Assembly (NCBI RefSeq): GCF_012849095.1
Contig: NZ_CP051680.1
Span: 1-64,000, forward strand
Direction of reading: 5' to 3'
DNA length: 64,000 bases
Source: Cohnella herbarum
Lineage (GTDB): Bacteria; Bacillota; Bacilli; Paenibacillales; Paenibacillaceae
The notes beneath the pieces were generated by a model, which worked only from the letters and a program-made list of their open reading frames with translations, was not told where the DNA came from and did no database searches. Of this stretch, positions 34,863 through 43,390 are shown piece after piece. A program made the translations under genes and the position numbers. Each line of letters starts with the position of its first letter. Within the stretch, counting starts at the first letter, position 1.

Positions 34863-35392
34863 GTGCTGTAAGCCGCTGAGAACGGTCTAATTAGTCGGGA
34901 ACCGAGGGAAAGTGTGCTGTAAGCCGTTGAGGGCGGTCTAATTGGTCGAATACCGAGGGAAAGTGTGCTGTAAGCCGCTGAGAACGGTCTAATTGATCGG
35001 ATACCGAGGGAAAGTGTGGTAAGTCGCTACTAACGGTCTAATTGGTCGATTACCGAGGGAAAGTGTGCTGTAAGCCGCTGAGAACGGTCTAATTGGTCGG
35101 ATACCGAGGGAAAGTGTGCTGTAAGCCGCTGAGAATGGTCTAATTGGTCGAATACCGAGGGAAAGTGTGCTGTAAGCCGCTGAGAACGGTCTAATTAGTC
35201 GGGAACCGATGGAAAGTGTGCTGTAAGCCGCTGAGAACGGTCTAATTGGTCGGATACCGAGGGAAAGTGTGCTGTAAGCCGCTGAGAATGGTCTAATTGG
35301 TCGAATACCGAGGGAAAGAGTGCTGTAAGCCGCTGAGAACGGTCTAATTGGTCGAATACCGAGGGAAAGTGTGCTGTAGGCCGCGAATAAGA
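34863..35392. repeat. Tandem array B: 51-bp unit, ten copies plus a partial
   Basis: Copies starting GTGCTGTAAGCCGC begin at 34863, 34914, 34965, 35016, 35065, 35116, 35167, 35218, 35269, 35320 and 35371; one copy has lost two bases. Each contains the short inverted repeat TCGGATACCGA or a variant. Neighbouring groups of copies share the same variants, which points to duplication of multi-unit blocks. Stops occur in several frames and no gene is present. Confidence 0.92.
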
Positions 35393-35450
35393 AATTTGGT
35401 TTTTGTGCGATAAAGTGAGGTTTCGGATGATAGTGTCCAGATAATACCCG

Positions 35451-35690
35451 ATTAACCCGGCTGGGCCGGTCTAAAGGCGCTTGTGGAGCCGGATTCGGAC
35501 AATTAACCCGACTGGGTCGGGCTAAAGGCGCTTGTGGAGCCGAATTTGGACAATTAACCCGACTGGGTCGGGCTAAAGTCGCTTGTGGAACTGAATTCGA
35601 ACAATTAACCCGACTGGGTCGGGCTAAAGTCGCTAATAGGGCCGAATTTGGACATTTAACACGGCCAGGCCGGGTTAAAATCTCCGCTGC
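35451..35690. repeat. Tandem array C: 51-bp unit, four copies plus a partial
   Basis: ATTAACCCG-type unit starts are at 35451, 35502, 35553, 35604 and about 35654. Each unit carries the inverted repeat CCCGACTGGGTCGGG or a variant, then CTAAAG and a GCTTGTGGA segment. The unit sequence is unrelated to arrays A and B, but the period is again 51. No gene is seen from 34602 to 36181. Confidence 0.9.
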
Positions 35691-35733
35691 ACAAAATCAC
35701 TGCCCGCCAAGTTAAGCGGTAAAGAAATGAAAT

Positions 35734-35778
35734 AAGACCCGAGAAATTGACTCCGTTAGAGTCTACTTCCCGGGTCTT
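35734..35778 (-). terminator. Long hairpin, possible asnB terminator
   Basis: AAGACCC (35734-35740) pairs with GGGTCTT (35772-35778), and an inner perfect stem GACTC/GAGTC spans 35749-35763. On the minus strand it is followed by a T-rich stretch, so it could end asnB transcripts, but about 400 bases of simple repeats separate it from the asnB stop. Confidence 0.5.
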
Positions 35779-35820
35779 GCTTCATTTCATAATGTTCCAA
35801 CTCGCTCCAACTCAACTTAC

Positions 35821-36142
35821 TTCAACTAATAATTGCTCCAACTCAACTTACTTCAACTAATAATTGCTCCAACTCAACTTACATCAACTAATAACTGCTT
35901 CAACTAAACTCGCCTCAACTAATAATTGCTCCTCCAGCTCAACTCGCTCCAGCTCAACTCGCTCCAGCTCAACTCGCTCCAGCTCAACTCGCTCCAACTC
36001 AACTCTAATGCTCCAACTCTAATGCTCCAACTCTAATGCTCCAACTCTAATGCTCCAACTCTAATGCTCCAACTCTAATGCTCCAACTCTAATGCTCCAA
36101 CTCTAATGCTCCAACTCTAATGCTCCAACTCTAATGCTTCAA
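35821..36142. repeat. Three nested minisatellites downstream of asnB (31-, 15- and 14-bp units)
   Basis: About four copies of a 31-bp unit (TTCAACTAATAATTGCTCC...) run from 35821, then four exact copies of AGCTCAACTCGCTCC at 35936-35995, then ten copies of the 14-mer CTCTAATGCTCCAA from 36003. All share CTCCAACTC-like words, so the shorter units probably arose from the longer. They lie in the 3' untranslated region of asnB and contain no gene. Confidence 0.9.
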
Positions 36143-36181
36143 CTCATAATTTCAACTCGTCTCAACACACCAAAATCCACC

Positions 36182-38038
36182 TTACAACACCAGCTTCACT
36201 TTATACTGTCGGAGCCAGAAGTCCATCTGGAGCAAATAGGCGAACAGTTGCGGACCCGACATGAGCTGGCCGAACCAAGGGAGGTGGGAGGAGGCATCCG
36301 ATGCGGCGGCCAGCTCTCTCACTTTAGTTTCATTGATGAGCGGCTTGAGCGGACAGGTCGGATCATCCAGCCGATCGATCAGCAAGGAGCGCACGGCCGT
36401 CAAATAATTCGGATTATGCGTCTTGGGGTAAGGACTCTTTTTCCGATATAACACATCGTCGGGGAGAACGCCCTCAAGAGCTTTCCTTAAGATGCCCTTC
36501 TCTCTCGTGCCGGCGGTTTTGATCTCCCATGGAATGTTCCACACATACTCCACCAGCCGATGGTCGCAAAATGGAACGCGCACTTCCAGTCCGACGGCCA
36601 TGCTCATCCGGTCCTTGCGGTCGAGCAGCGTCGGCATGAAACGCGTGATGTTCAGGTAGGACATTCGCCGCATCCGTTTGCGCGCTTCGTCTTCTCCGGC
36701 TAACTGTGGCACATCGGCAACGGCTTGAGCGTAGCGATCCGCTAAATATTCCTGGGGACGAAGCTTCTCCCTGAGTTCCGGGGATAACAAGCTTGCCCTG
36801 AGCCCGGTCGCAAGAGACCAAGGGAACGTTTCCGCCTTCAGGGCGTCCTCGCGATGGAACCAAGGATAGCCGCCGAAGATCTCGTCCGCGGCTTCTCCGG
36901 AAATCGCGACGGTCGCTTCCTTCTTGATCTCCCGACAAAATAAATACAACGAAGCATCGATATCCGCCATGCCCGGACCATCCTTGGCTAATACGGCTGC
37001 CTCGAGCGCCTGAACGAGCTCGGGCGTATCGAATTGCTTCGGATGATGAACGGTGGACAAATAGTCGTTCATCCGCTTGATCCATGGCGCATCGGAGTTC
37101 GGTTGGAAATCATGCGCGTGGAAATGCTTATCGTTATCCACGTAGTCGACGGAGAACGTGTGCACGTCACCTTGACCGGTTCTTCTATAGTAGTTAACCG
37201 CGAGAGCGGTTAAGGCGCTGGAGTCGAGTCCTCCAGACAGTAAAGTGCAAATCGGCACATCCGATAGGAGTTGGCGTTCAACCGTATCGGCTAGCAAATC
37301 GCGCACCTTCTCGGCCGTCTGTTCGACATTCTCTTCGTGTTCGGCGCTCTGAAGCTGCCAGTAAGCGAAAGTCCGAATTCCGCTGCGATCGTATTGCAGG
37401 CAATGCCCCGGCTTCAACTCAAGGAAATCGCGCCATACCCCGTGTCCCGGCGTTCGTGCGGGTCCGATGACGAATAACTCCGCCAGTCCCTCCGCGTCGA
37501 TTTCCGCAGGTACGTCCGGGTGAGCCAATATCGATTTCGCTTCGGAACCGAATAGGAAACGTCCTTCCTCCCTGCGATAGAAGAGCGGTTTAACGCCAAG
37601 CCGATCCCGGGCCATAAACAGCTTTTCTTCGGCCGTTTGCCAGATCGCGAAAGCGAAGATGCCGTTTAACTTCTCCACGCATTCCGGGCCCCACTCCACG
37701 TAAGAGAGCAGCAATACTTCCGTATCGCAGGTCGTACGGAAACGATAGCCGAGCCCTTCTAATTGCTTACGAAGTTCCGGGGCATTGTACAATTCGCCGT
37801 TATACACAAGGACGCAATCGTGATTATCCTGGCCTTTGGCCGGACGAACCATAGGCTGAGCGCCGTTGGCGGGATCCATTACGGAAAGCCGGCGGTGTCC
37901 GAAGGCGCAATGGCGAGAAAGCCAAGTTCCGGAGGCATCCGGCCCTCTTAGTTCCAGCGTCTCGGTCATTTTCTCGATCGTATCGGCTTGCGTCGTTAAG
38001 TCCTTGTTCCAGTCAATCCATCCGGTAATTCCACACAT
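36182..38038 (-). CDS. asnB: Asparagine synthase (glutamine-hydrolysing), AsnO-like
   Basis: This 618-residue enzyme makes asparagine from aspartate, ATP and glutamine. Residues 2-190 form the Ntn glutaminase domain with the catalytic Cys2 in MCGITGWIDW and the RGPDASG, YNGELYN and DTEVLL motifs. The C-terminal synthetase has the PP-loop LLSGGLDSSALTAL and GEAADEIFGGYPW. Length and sequence fit the AsnO (YisO) group of B. subtilis, which is linked to sporulation. GGAGGG lies 10 bases before ATG 38038. The Cys2 position requires removal of the initiator Met. Confidence 0.95.
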   Translation of the reverse strand: MCGITGWIDWNKDLTTQADTIEKMTETLELRGPDASGTWLSRHCAFGHRRLSVMDPANGAQPMVRPAKGQDNHDCVLVYNGELYNAPELRKQLEGLGYRFRTTCDTEVLLLSYVEWGPECVEKLNGIFAFAIWQTAEEKLFMARDRLGVKPLFYRREEGRFLFGSEAKSILAHPDVPAEIDAEGLAELFVIGPARTPGHGVWRDFLELKPGHCLQYDRSGIRTFAYWQLQSAEHEENVEQTAEKVRDLLADTVERQLLSDVPICTLLSGGLDSSALTALAVNYYRRTGQGDVHTFSVDYVDNDKHFHAHDFQPNSDAPWIKRMNDYLSTVHHPKQFDTPELVQALEAAVLAKDGPGMADIDASLYLFCREIKKEATVAISGEAADEIFGGYPWFHREDALKAETFPWSLATGLRASLLSPELREKLRPQEYLADRYAQAVADVPQLAGEDEARKRMRRMSYLNITRFMPTLLDRKDRMSMAVGLEVRVPFCDHRLVEYVWNIPWEIKTAGTREKGILRKALEGVLPDDVLYRKKSPYPKTHNPNYLTAVRSLLIDRLDDPTCPLKPLINETKVRELAAASDASSHLPWFGQLMSGPQLFAYLLQMDFWLRQYKVKLVL

Positions 38039-38170
38039 GTGCCTTCAACCCTCCTCTGCCTCAAAACCGATCATAAGATGGATATGCGAAAAAAGGCATA
38101 ACATGTATGTCCGCTGGGAGAAAATACGTGAGGAGAACGGGTTCGCAAGAGGAAGGAGATTGATCGACGC

Positions 38171-38497
38171 ATGGACGAGTTACAGACTCCCGAGCCGGAC
38201 AGGAAAACATACTATGTATCGGTCGGAGCAGGTCAAGTATTAGAGGATCCCGAAGCGGCGGCGTTCGAATTCGCGATTCATGCGAACGAAGCGGAGCTGG
38301 ATAAGCTGCAGGAGTTATTCGCGGAAACGCAGGACGCGGATGAAGACGAGGCGCTGAGCTTCAAAGGAAACCCGATGGTTAGCGACACGCCGGACAACGC
38401 TACGTACGATGCCCTTCTTATGGACATTTATCGAATGCTTCATGAATTGGGCACTTATGAAACGAAACGGCATATCGAATCGATGAACATTTTGTAA
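38171..38497 (+). CDS. Conserved-looking hypothetical protein
   Basis: The product is 108 residues from ATG 38171, with an AAGGAG site about 12 bases upstream. It is acidic: TYYVSVGAGQVLEDPEAAAFEFAIHANEAELDKLQELFAE is followed by a disordered-looking acidic stretch and a helical C-terminus (ATYDALLMDIYRMLHELGTYETKRHIESMNIL). There is no signal peptide or membrane segment. I recognise no family with confidence. It is followed closely by two other small genes on the same strand, probably one transcript. Confidence 0.75.
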   Translation: MDELQTPEPDRKTYYVSVGAGQVLEDPEAAAFEFAIHANEAELDKLQELFAETQDADEDEALSFKGNPMVSDTPDNATYDALLMDIYRMLHELGTYETKRHIESMNIL

Positions 38498-38524
38498 TGA
38501 GAGCAAGAGGAGGGCGATCCTTGC

Positions 38525-38866
38525 ATGAAGGTTAGGGAAGCTCAGTTTCGGCGGATATTGGATCGCGGCGGGCAGCGTCTCGCCGAGGTAGAAGTGTTCA
38601 CCGATCATCAACACGACACGCAAATGCTGGCTTATTTTCGCATGGGCAAAGAGGATTCATATCCGTTAGTCAAACTGATCTCGAACGACGCAAGCGAAGA
38701 AATCGACTGGTTCGACAACAGCTTGCATTCCGCGTTCGACGACGTGACGAAGTCTTTTTTCTCTTCGCCGGACCATCTGGGAGCGAACGACAGGGACGAG
38801 TTCGCCTCGCAAATATTGGCATATACGGGAGTCTCGGAAGCGTTGGAGAGAAATTTAAAACAATAA
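38525..38866 (+). CDS. Hypothetical protein
   Basis: This 113-residue soluble acidic protein begins MKVREAQFRRILDRGGQRLAEVEVFTDHQHDTQMLAYFRMGKEDSYPLVKLI and ends in a helix (FASQILAYTGVSEALERNLKQ). AGAGGAGGG precedes the ATG. It lies 27 bases after the previous small gene and 30 before the next. No catalytic motif is visible and no function can be given. Confidence 0.72.
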   Translation: MKVREAQFRRILDRGGQRLAEVEVFTDHQHDTQMLAYFRMGKEDSYPLVKLISNDASEEIDWFDNSLHSAFDDVTKSFFSSPDHLGANDRDEFASQILAYTGVSEALERNLKQ

Positions 38867-38896
38867 CAAATACGTGAACGGGGAGGTGAAGAACGC

Positions 38897-39028
38897 ATGG
38901 CGGACAAGTACAAGAAAAACAAAGGAAATCAATACGCGAAGAAGGGCGAAGATTTCGCGGAGGAGACGTTGAAGAACAATACATTTCATCCCGCGCAGAA
39001 CAATCCGGCTCAACCTCATAACCGTTAA
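38897..39028 (+). CDS. Small basic hydrophilic protein (43 residues)
   Basis: ATG 38897 is preceded by a near-perfect ribosome site, GGGAGGTGA at 38881-38889. The product begins MADKYKKNKGNQYAKKGEDF and ends HPAQNNPAQPHNR. It is hydrophilic, with Lys, Asn and Gln prominent, like small spore- or stress-related proteins of Bacilli, but I recognise no named family. It is the third gene of a small cluster and is followed by a terminator, which supports it as real. Confidence 0.65.
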   Translation: MADKYKKNKGNQYAKKGEDFAEETLKNNTFHPAQNNPAQPHNR

Positions 39029-39059
39029 TAACCGCTGATCGTCGAGAAGCCATTGGAGA

Positions 39060-39100
39060 AGCCGTTCGCTCGTTACCTGAGCCGAACGGCTTTCCTTTTT
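39060..39100 (+). terminator. Terminator after the three small genes
   Basis: AGCCGTTCG (39060-39068) pairs with CGAACGGCT (39083-39091), followed by a T-rich tail to 39100. Confidence 0.85.
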
Positions 39101-39143
39101 GGATAAAACAAAGGGAAAAACAATGTAACAATAATAAAAAACA

Positions 39144-39163
39144 ATAAATTAACTTGTGCTTAA
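39144..39163. promoter_or_regulatory. Candidate operator upstream of the phosphonate-binding protein gene
   Basis: ATAAATTAACTTGTGCTTAA lies in an A/T-rich leader 71 bases before the binding-protein start. A close relative occurs at 40508-40526, before the transporter ATPase gene. The shared position suggests binding of the operon's DeoR-type regulator, or a shared promoter element. Confidence 0.45.
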
Positions 39164-39233
39164 TCGCGATTTTACATTACTGATTTATTGTAAGGAGAGA
39201 AAAAATAAGTTTGCCGAGGAGAGGGAAATAAAA

Positions 39234-40376
39234 ATGAAAAAGCAACTGATAACGATGCTGGCCATTATTCTTACGTTTACGATCTTAGCGGCATGCGGTA
39301 AAACCGAAGTCGCAAACAACAATGCGAACAACAGCGCCAGCAACAATGGCGCGGGAACGGAAGCCCAATCATCCGCGCCTGCATCGGAAAACCCGGAAGG
39401 AGCGAAGATCGACGAGGAGAGTAAAGAGCTTACGGTTTACACTGCGCTCGAAGACGATATCATCCAAGCTTACTTGGTTTCTTTCAAAGAAAAATATCCG
39501 GACGTTAAACTGAATTTCGTACGCGATTCGACCGGTATCATTACGGCAAAGCTGTTGGCGGAGAAGGACAATCCGCAAGCCGATCTCGTGTGGGGGTTGG
39601 CGGCAACTAGTTTGCTCGTGCTTGACCAGAACGGCATGCTGGAAGGCTATTCCCCGGAAGGCGTAGATCGCGTTCTGCCGGAATTTAAGGATTCCAACGA
39701 ACCGACGCGCTGGGTCGGAATCGATGCTTGGGAAACCGCGTTCGTCGTCAATAAGCCGGAGATGGAGAAGCTCGGATTGGCCATTCCGCAAAGCTACGAA
39801 GATTTGATTAAACCGGAGTACAAAGGCTTGATTACGATGCCCAACCCATCTTCGTCCGGAACAGGGTTTCTGACCGTATCCGGAGTACTGCAACTGATGG
39901 GACAAGAAAAGGGCTGGGAATACTTGGACAAGCTAAACGAAAATATCGCGATGTACGTGCATTCCGGTTCTAAACCGGCGAAGCTGTCCGGGACGGGAGA
40001 ATATCCGATCGGGATTTCGTTCGGATACCGCGGAATTCAAGAAGCGCAGAAGGGTTCCCCCGTCGAAACGGTTTTCCCGACCGAAGGTTCCGGATGGGAT
40101 CTGGAAGCGAACGCCCTGATTAAAAAAGGAACGATCAAGAAAGCGGCGCAACAGTTCCTGGATTGGGCGATCGGCGAAGAAGTCATGAAAGAATACAATA
40201 AAAACTATGCCATTCTTTCGGTAAAGAGCGATTCAACCGTCATTCCGGAAGGATACTCGAAAGATCCGATGGACCAACTCATCCCGATCGATCTTAGCGA
40301 GGCCGCGAAAAACCGCGAACATACGTTAACGGAGTGGGACAAGCGATACAATGCGAAAAGCGAGCCGAAAACGTAA
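39234..40376 (+). CDS. ABC transporter substrate-binding lipoprotein, 2-aminoethylphosphonate type
   Basis: I chose ATG 39234 because GGAGAGGG is just upstream and [21 protein letters not shown] is then a complete lipoprotein signal (C21). An Asn/Ala/Ser-rich linker follows. The binding domain ([46 protein letters not shown]...[13 protein letters not shown]) is of the iron/phosphonate/spermidine class of extracellular solute-binding proteins. Its substrate is assigned from the downstream ATPase, fused permease and PhnX-PhnW genes: it should deliver 2-aminoethylphosphonate. A terminator separates it from the ATPase, so it may be made in excess. Confidence 0.88.
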   Translation: MKKQLITMLAIILTFTILAACGKTEVANNNANNSASNNGAGTEAQSSAPASENPEGAKIDEESKELTVYTALEDDIIQAYLVSFKEKYPDVKLNFVRDSTGIITAKLLAEKDNPQADLVWGLAATSLLVLDQNGMLEGYSPEGVDRVLPEFKDSNEPTRWVGIDAWETAFVVNKPEMEKLGLAIPQSYEDLIKPEYKGLITMPNPSSSGTGFLTVSGVLQLMGQEKGWEYLDKLNENIAMYVHSGSKPAKLSGTGEYPIGISFGYRGIQEAQKGSPVETVFPTEGSGWDLEANALIKKGTIKKAAQQFLDWAIGEEVMKEYNKNYAILSVKSDSTVIPEGYSKDPMDQLIPIDLSEAAKNREHTLTEWDKRYNAKSEPKT

Positions 40377-40401
40377 CGATTCCGGTATTCCATGCGATTT
40401 G

Positions 40402-40452
40402 AAGAAACAGCTGTCCGGCAAACTTCCGTTTGCGGGAGGCTGTTTCTTTTTT
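40402..40452 (+). terminator. Terminator or attenuator between binding-protein and ATPase genes
   Basis: AAGAAACAGC (40402-40411) pairs with GCTGTTTCTT (40439-40448), with an inner GGCAAAC/GTTTGC stem, and a T run follows. It probably limits read-through into the ATPase-permease genes. Confidence 0.8.
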
Positions 40453-40507
40453 ATCATCCGACCTATTTGAATAACAATTAAAAACAACTAAATAAAACAA
40501 ATAACAC

Positions 40508-40526
40508 ATAAATTACTTTGCGTTAA
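40508..40526. promoter_or_regulatory. Candidate operator upstream of the phosphonate transporter ATPase
   Basis: ATAAATTACTTTGCGTTAA resembles the motif at 39144-39163, with one gap and a few substitutions. It sits about 80 bases before the ATPase start. Confidence 0.45.
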
Positions 40527-40603
40527 CATTGAGTTATCATTCCTCTTCTATACTGGGATCAGATAGGAACACCCCATTTCATCATTCACTTAGGGAGGAT
40601 CAT

Positions 40604-41641
40604 ATGTCTCAGCCTCATCTGTCGATCCAAGGCGTTAACAAATCATTCGGAGCGGTTTCCGCTTTGCGCGACATTAATCTCGATATTTACAAGAACGAGT
40701 TCGTTTGCTTGCTGGGGCCGAGCGGTTGCGGTAAAACTACGCTGCTTCGAATTATCGCGGGTCTGGAGAAGTCCTCTAGCGGAAGCATTCTCGCTGGCGG
40801 GAAAGATATCTCCAAGCTTCCGCCGGCTAAGAGAAATTTCGGAATGGTGTTTCAGTCCTATGCGCTGTTTCCGAATTTAACGGCCTACGAGAATGTAGCC
40901 TATGGACTGCATGGGAAAGGTATCCCGAAACAAGATATCGAGGAAAAGGTGCATAGCGTTCTCGGGCTGGTCGATCTAGCCCATGCCGGCTCGCGTTATC
41001 CCTCCCAATTGTCCGGCGGTCAGCAACAGAGAATCGCGTTGGCACGGGCGATCGTGCTTTCTCCGGATTTTCTATTGCTGGATGAGCCTTTGTCCGCGCT
41101 TGATGCGAAGGTTAGGCTTAAGCTCCGCCATGAAATCCGCGAGCTTCAGGAGCGGCTTGGCATTACGACCATCATGGTTACTCACGATCAGGAAGAAGCC
41201 CTTACGATGTCGGATCGGATCGTGGTCATGAACAATGCCGAAATTCAACAAATCGGTACGCCGCAACAAGTATACGAGCAGCCGGACAATCCGTTCGTGG
41301 CCGATTTTATCGGTTCGATCAATTTCTTGGAGGCTACGAATGATGAGGCGAATCCGATACCGATTCAGGCTGTCCGACCCGAACACATTCGCATTACCGC
41401 GGCAGCATCTGGTCAGGGCGTTTCGGCCGTCGTTAAAAATATCGAATTTAGAGGTCCTTTTTATCGGTTGCTGCTTGAAACGGATTCGTTAGGTACGGGC
41501 AAAGGGCCGGAGAGGATTACCGTGGACGTATCCGCTCATGTCTCGCATCATCTGCAAATCATGAAAAACGGCGTTGTCTCGCTTGAAGTCCCACAGGAGA
41601 AATTGATCTCTTTTACTCCCGAGACGAAGATTCATGCTTAA
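40604..41641 (+). CDS. ABC transporter ATP-binding protein, 2-aminoethylphosphonate uptake
   Basis: The product is 345 residues from ATG 40604, after GGGAGG; a start at 40529 is unsupported. It has Walker A GPSGCGKTT, the Q-loop MVFQSYALFPNLTAYENVAYGL, signature LSGGQQQRIALARAI, Walker B LLLDEPLSALDAK and the switch His in VTHDQEEAL. A C-terminal TOBE-like domain starts near residue 240. This is the MalK/PotA-type ATPase layout and fits the 2-aminoethylphosphonate group by context. It is followed 12 bases later by the permease. Confidence 0.9.
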   Translation: MSQPHLSIQGVNKSFGAVSALRDINLDIYKNEFVCLLGPSGCGKTTLLRIIAGLEKSSSGSILAGGKDISKLPPAKRNFGMVFQSYALFPNLTAYENVAYGLHGKGIPKQDIEEKVHSVLGLVDLAHAGSRYPSQLSGGQQQRIALARAIVLSPDFLLLDEPLSALDAKVRLKLRHEIRELQERLGITTIMVTHDQEEALTMSDRIVVMNNAEIQQIGTPQQVYEQPDNPFVADFIGSINFLEATNDEANPIPIQAVRPEHIRITAAASGQGVSAVVKNIEFRGPFYRLLLETDSLGTGKGPERITVDVSAHVSHHLQIMKNGVVSLEVPQEKLISFTPETKIHA

Positions 41642-41653
41642 AGGAGAAACGTT

Positions 41654-43360
41654 ATGGATATTTTCATGAAACTGCGGCAAAGGTGGAGCAACGCCGATCT
41701 TCTGCAAATCGGACTTATTATCGCGACTACGCTAGCTTTATTGCTGGCGATTCTGTTTCCTTTATGGTCCTTATTCTCCAAGGCTTTCGAGAATCGCGAT
41801 GGCAGCTTTGCCGGCATCGGAAATTTCGCGAAATATTTTACATCGCCGGCTCTTGTCCAATCGTTAACGAATACGTTGTTTATTTCCTCCGTCTCCACGG
41901 TCATTGCCGTTACGCTGGCGTTCTTCTACGCTTTCGGCATTAGTCGGACCGGGATGCGGGGCAAAGGGTATTTCAAGTACGTGGCCATGCTGCCCCTGTT
42001 CGCTCCGACGATGATGCACGGGATCTCCCTGACCTATTTATTCGGAAACCAGGGGCTTGTCACGAATGGATTTTTCGGTGCCTTGCCGGGTATCAAGCTT
42101 CCGCTCTACGGTCCGTTCGGCATTATCGTATCGGAAGTCATCTATACGTTTCCGCAAGCTTACCTGATCTTTATTACGACGCTGGCAATTACGGACTATC
42201 GGCTATACGAAGCCGCCGACAGCTTAGGCGCGCATTCTCTGCGCAAATTTATCACGGTGACGCTTCCTTCGGTCAAATACGGCTTGATCAGCGCCATCTT
42301 CGTTTGCTTCACGGCGAGCTTTACCGACTTCGGAGCTCCGCAGGCTGTCGGAGGCCAGTTTAACGTGTTGGCGACGGATATTTACAAGCAAGTCATCGGC
42401 CAGCAGAACATGTCGATGGGGGCGACGGTCGGCATCCTGCTTACCCTACCGGCGATCATCGCTTTCGTCGTAGACCGAATCGTCGATCGCAAGCAGCGTT
42501 CCATGCTTTCGGCCAAATCGACGCCTTATCGCACGAGAGAAGGGAAATGGCGAGACCGGGTGTTTACTTTGTTCTGCTTAGCTATCTCGGTTGCGATCTT
42601 GTTGCCGCTGGCGACGACTGTGTTCGCCTCGATGGTAAACGTTTGGCCTTACGATCTGACGCTCGGCTTCAAGCATTTCGATTTCTCCGATGTAGCGGCC
42701 GGAGGGCTTCAGCCTTATTTAAACAGCCTTAAAGTATCTTTCTTGACGGCGATAATCGGTACGATTATTACTTTCGTAATCGCCTATTTAATCGAGAAAT
42801 CCAGGTTTCTCGGAGGATTTCGTCAGGTCGGTTACTTTCTGTCGCTATTGCCACTCGCTTTACCCGGTATGGTCATCGGACTGGCTTACATTTTTTTCTT
42901 CAACCATCCGAACAATCCGCTGAACGGCTTATACGGAACGATGTGGATTATCGTGCTCGCCAACGTCGTGCACTTCTATTCCGTGCCGTTCATTACCGCG
43001 ACCTCGTCGCTCAAGAAGCTGGACAAGGAGTTCGAGCTCGTCTCCGAATCGATGCGGGTGCCCTTCTATCGGACGTTCCTGAAGGTGACGGTACCGCTAT
43101 CGCTGCCGGCTATTATCGAGATCGCAGGCTACTTTTTCGTCAATTCCATGGTTACCGTATCCGCCGTCGTGTTTTTGCGGGCCGCAGATTTCAATCTGGC
43201 GGCGGTATCCATCGTGAGCATGGACGATGCGGGCGATACGGCTGCCGCGGCGGCTATGGCGGTTCTTATCGTCGCGAGCAACATCGCGGTCAAGTCGCTT
43301 TATGAAGCGTTCGTTCGCAAGCTGAAACAAAGAACGAATCGTTGGCAGAACATGAAGTAA
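41654..43360 (+). CDS. ABC transporter permease, two fused permease domains, 2-aminoethylphosphonate type
   Basis: This 568-residue membrane protein has about twelve transmembrane segments arranged as two inner-membrane permease domains, about 60-290 and 340-560. The coupling-loop motifs are YEAADSLGAHSLRKFITVTLPSVKYGL in the first and FELVSESMRVPFYRTFLKVTVPLSLPAI in the second. In many bacteria the two subunits are separate genes; here they are one chain. AAAGGAG precedes ATG 41654. It forms the channel for the ATPase at 40604 and the binding protein at 39234. Confidence 0.9.
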   Translation: MDIFMKLRQRWSNADLLQIGLIIATTLALLLAILFPLWSLFSKAFENRDGSFAGIGNFAKYFTSPALVQSLTNTLFISSVSTVIAVTLAFFYAFGISRTGMRGKGYFKYVAMLPLFAPTMMHGISLTYLFGNQGLVTNGFFGALPGIKLPLYGPFGIIVSEVIYTFPQAYLIFITTLAITDYRLYEAADSLGAHSLRKFITVTLPSVKYGLISAIFVCFTASFTDFGAPQAVGGQFNVLATDIYKQVIGQQNMSMGATVGILLTLPAIIAFVVDRIVDRKQRSMLSAKSTPYRTREGKWRDRVFTLFCLAISVAILLPLATTVFASMVNVWPYDLTLGFKHFDFSDVAAGGLQPYLNSLKVSFLTAIIGTIITFVIAYLIEKSRFLGGFRQVGYFLSLLPLALPGMVIGLAYIFFFNHPNNPLNGLYGTMWIIVLANVVHFYSVPFITATSSLKKLDKEFELVSESMRVPFYRTFLKVTVPLSLPAIIEIAGYFFVNSMVTVSAVVFLRAADFNLAAVSIVSMDDAGDTAAAAAMAVLIVASNIAVKSLYEAFVRKLKQRTNRWQNMK

Positions 43361-43390
43361 TTAAACGCAACTATAGAGGAGCGGTTAGAG

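Noticed and set aside
34617..34871. 84-codon frame with repeated RFKSEKMAPLAEIERP-like units
   Set aside because: It is the translation of tandem array A. The unit is an inverted-repeat DNA element, and the reverse strand is equally open.
36134..36451. 105-codon frame at the asnB 3' end
   Set aside because: It begins in minisatellite sequence and runs antisense to asnB, with no ribosome site or protein features.
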